DNA of 64,000 nucleotides from DATARH01 sp963712835. GTDB lineage: Bacteria > Pseudomonadota > Alphaproteobacteria > ATCC43930 > CGMCC-115725. The translations under genes and the position numbers were made by a program. The stretch's first letter is position 1. Every line of letters begins with the position of its first letter. Below, in pieces: positions 63,915 through 64,000 of the stretch. The notes under the pieces were generated by a model. It was not told the DNA's origin. It made no database searches and saw only the letters and a program-made list of their open reading frames with translations. The stretch covers positions 72,241 through 136,240 of the forward strand of contig CAVQJJ010000018.1 of NCBI GenBank assembly GCA_963712835.1. The letters are read 5' to 3'.

Positions 63915-63953
63915 GGATGGGTGGCCGAGCGGTTGAAGGCACCGGTCTTGAAA
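63915..63953 (+). repeat. Right copy of the 39-bp tRNA-Ser direct repeat
   Basis: Identical to 30100-30138. Here the repeat is the start of a full tRNA-Ser. The two copies enclose 33.8 kb with many accessory and broken genes. Confidence 0.85.
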
Positions 63954-64000
63954 ACCGGCAGGGGTGCAAGCTCCTCGTGGGTTCGAATCCCACCCCATCC
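63915..64000 (+). tRNA. tRNA-Ser (TGA)
   Basis: A cloverleaf with GGATGGG/CCCATCC acceptor pairing, anticodon TGA at 63949-63951 in the loop CTTGAAA, a long variable arm and T-arm GGTTCGAATCC. The discriminator base and CCA lie beyond the window edge. Confidence 0.95.

Overview
The window is GC-rich, densely packed bacterial DNA. The gene set points to an alphaproteobacterium, probably Rhodospirillales-like: an EI-Ntr type PtsP with a GAF domain, the non-mevalonate enzyme IspG, UbiG, a RodZ-like protein, a DcaP-like porin, and a LexA box of the alphaproteobacterial form GTTC-N7-GTTC. This assignment is inference; there is no rRNA or marker alignment behind it.

Region 1 (1-30 kb) is mostly core chromosome. 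It holds the end of a SirB1-like gene, a truncated globin with a DUF1971 partner, a broken transglutaminase-like gene, a HisD-family dehydrogenase, a broken class III cyclase/TPR gene, an amidohydrolase, a Crp-type regulator next to a porin, and an epimerase. Next comes a minus-strand run lysC - nitronate monooxygenase - ptsP - rodZ-like - ispG, partly joined by ATGA overlaps. After that lie ubiG, DUF1178, a decayed Uma2 gene, a nitrilase-family gene, a glutaredoxin, comF, a BioC/NDUFAF5-like methyltransferase, mutT, argJ and secA. A tRNA-Lys follows at 29,968.

Region 2 (30-41 kb) looks accessory. It begins at a 39-bp copy of the 5' half of tRNA-Ser(TGA), which stops inside the anticodon loop. 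Next are gene remnants (cyclase catalytic and TPR fragments, cytochrome P460, an unknown fragment), an orphan pair of sugar-type ABC permeases, a DoxX gene, and a compact minus-strand cassette: nucleoside phosphorylase - DUF2064 glycosyltransferase - GT-C glycosyltransferase - radical SAM/SPASM - GT2.

Region 3 (41.7-63.9 kb) is a nitrogen-compound catabolic region. It contains an RpiR regulator, an MFS transporter, a hydantoin-racemase-like protein, a PuuE-type allantoinase, an amidohydrolase, and an operon with a perfect sigma-54 promoter encoding a BMP-type ABC transporter, formamidase and biuret hydrolase. Oppositely oriented is a polyamine-type ABC transporter with HyuA/HyuB hydantoinase subunits, headed by a cyanuric acid hydrolase/barbiturase (AtzD/Bar). 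AtzD plus BiuH gives a plausible route from cyanuric acid through biuret to allophanate; no allophanate hydrolase is visible here. A tRNA-Ser(TGA) closes the window and carries the second copy of the 39-bp repeat, so 30.1-63.95 kb may be an island bounded by a tRNA repeat. No integrase is visible.

At least nine genes are interrupted by frameshifts. Several are single-base events in otherwise healthy genes (BMP permease, AtzD, radical SAM), so sequencing or assembly indels must be considered beside real decay.
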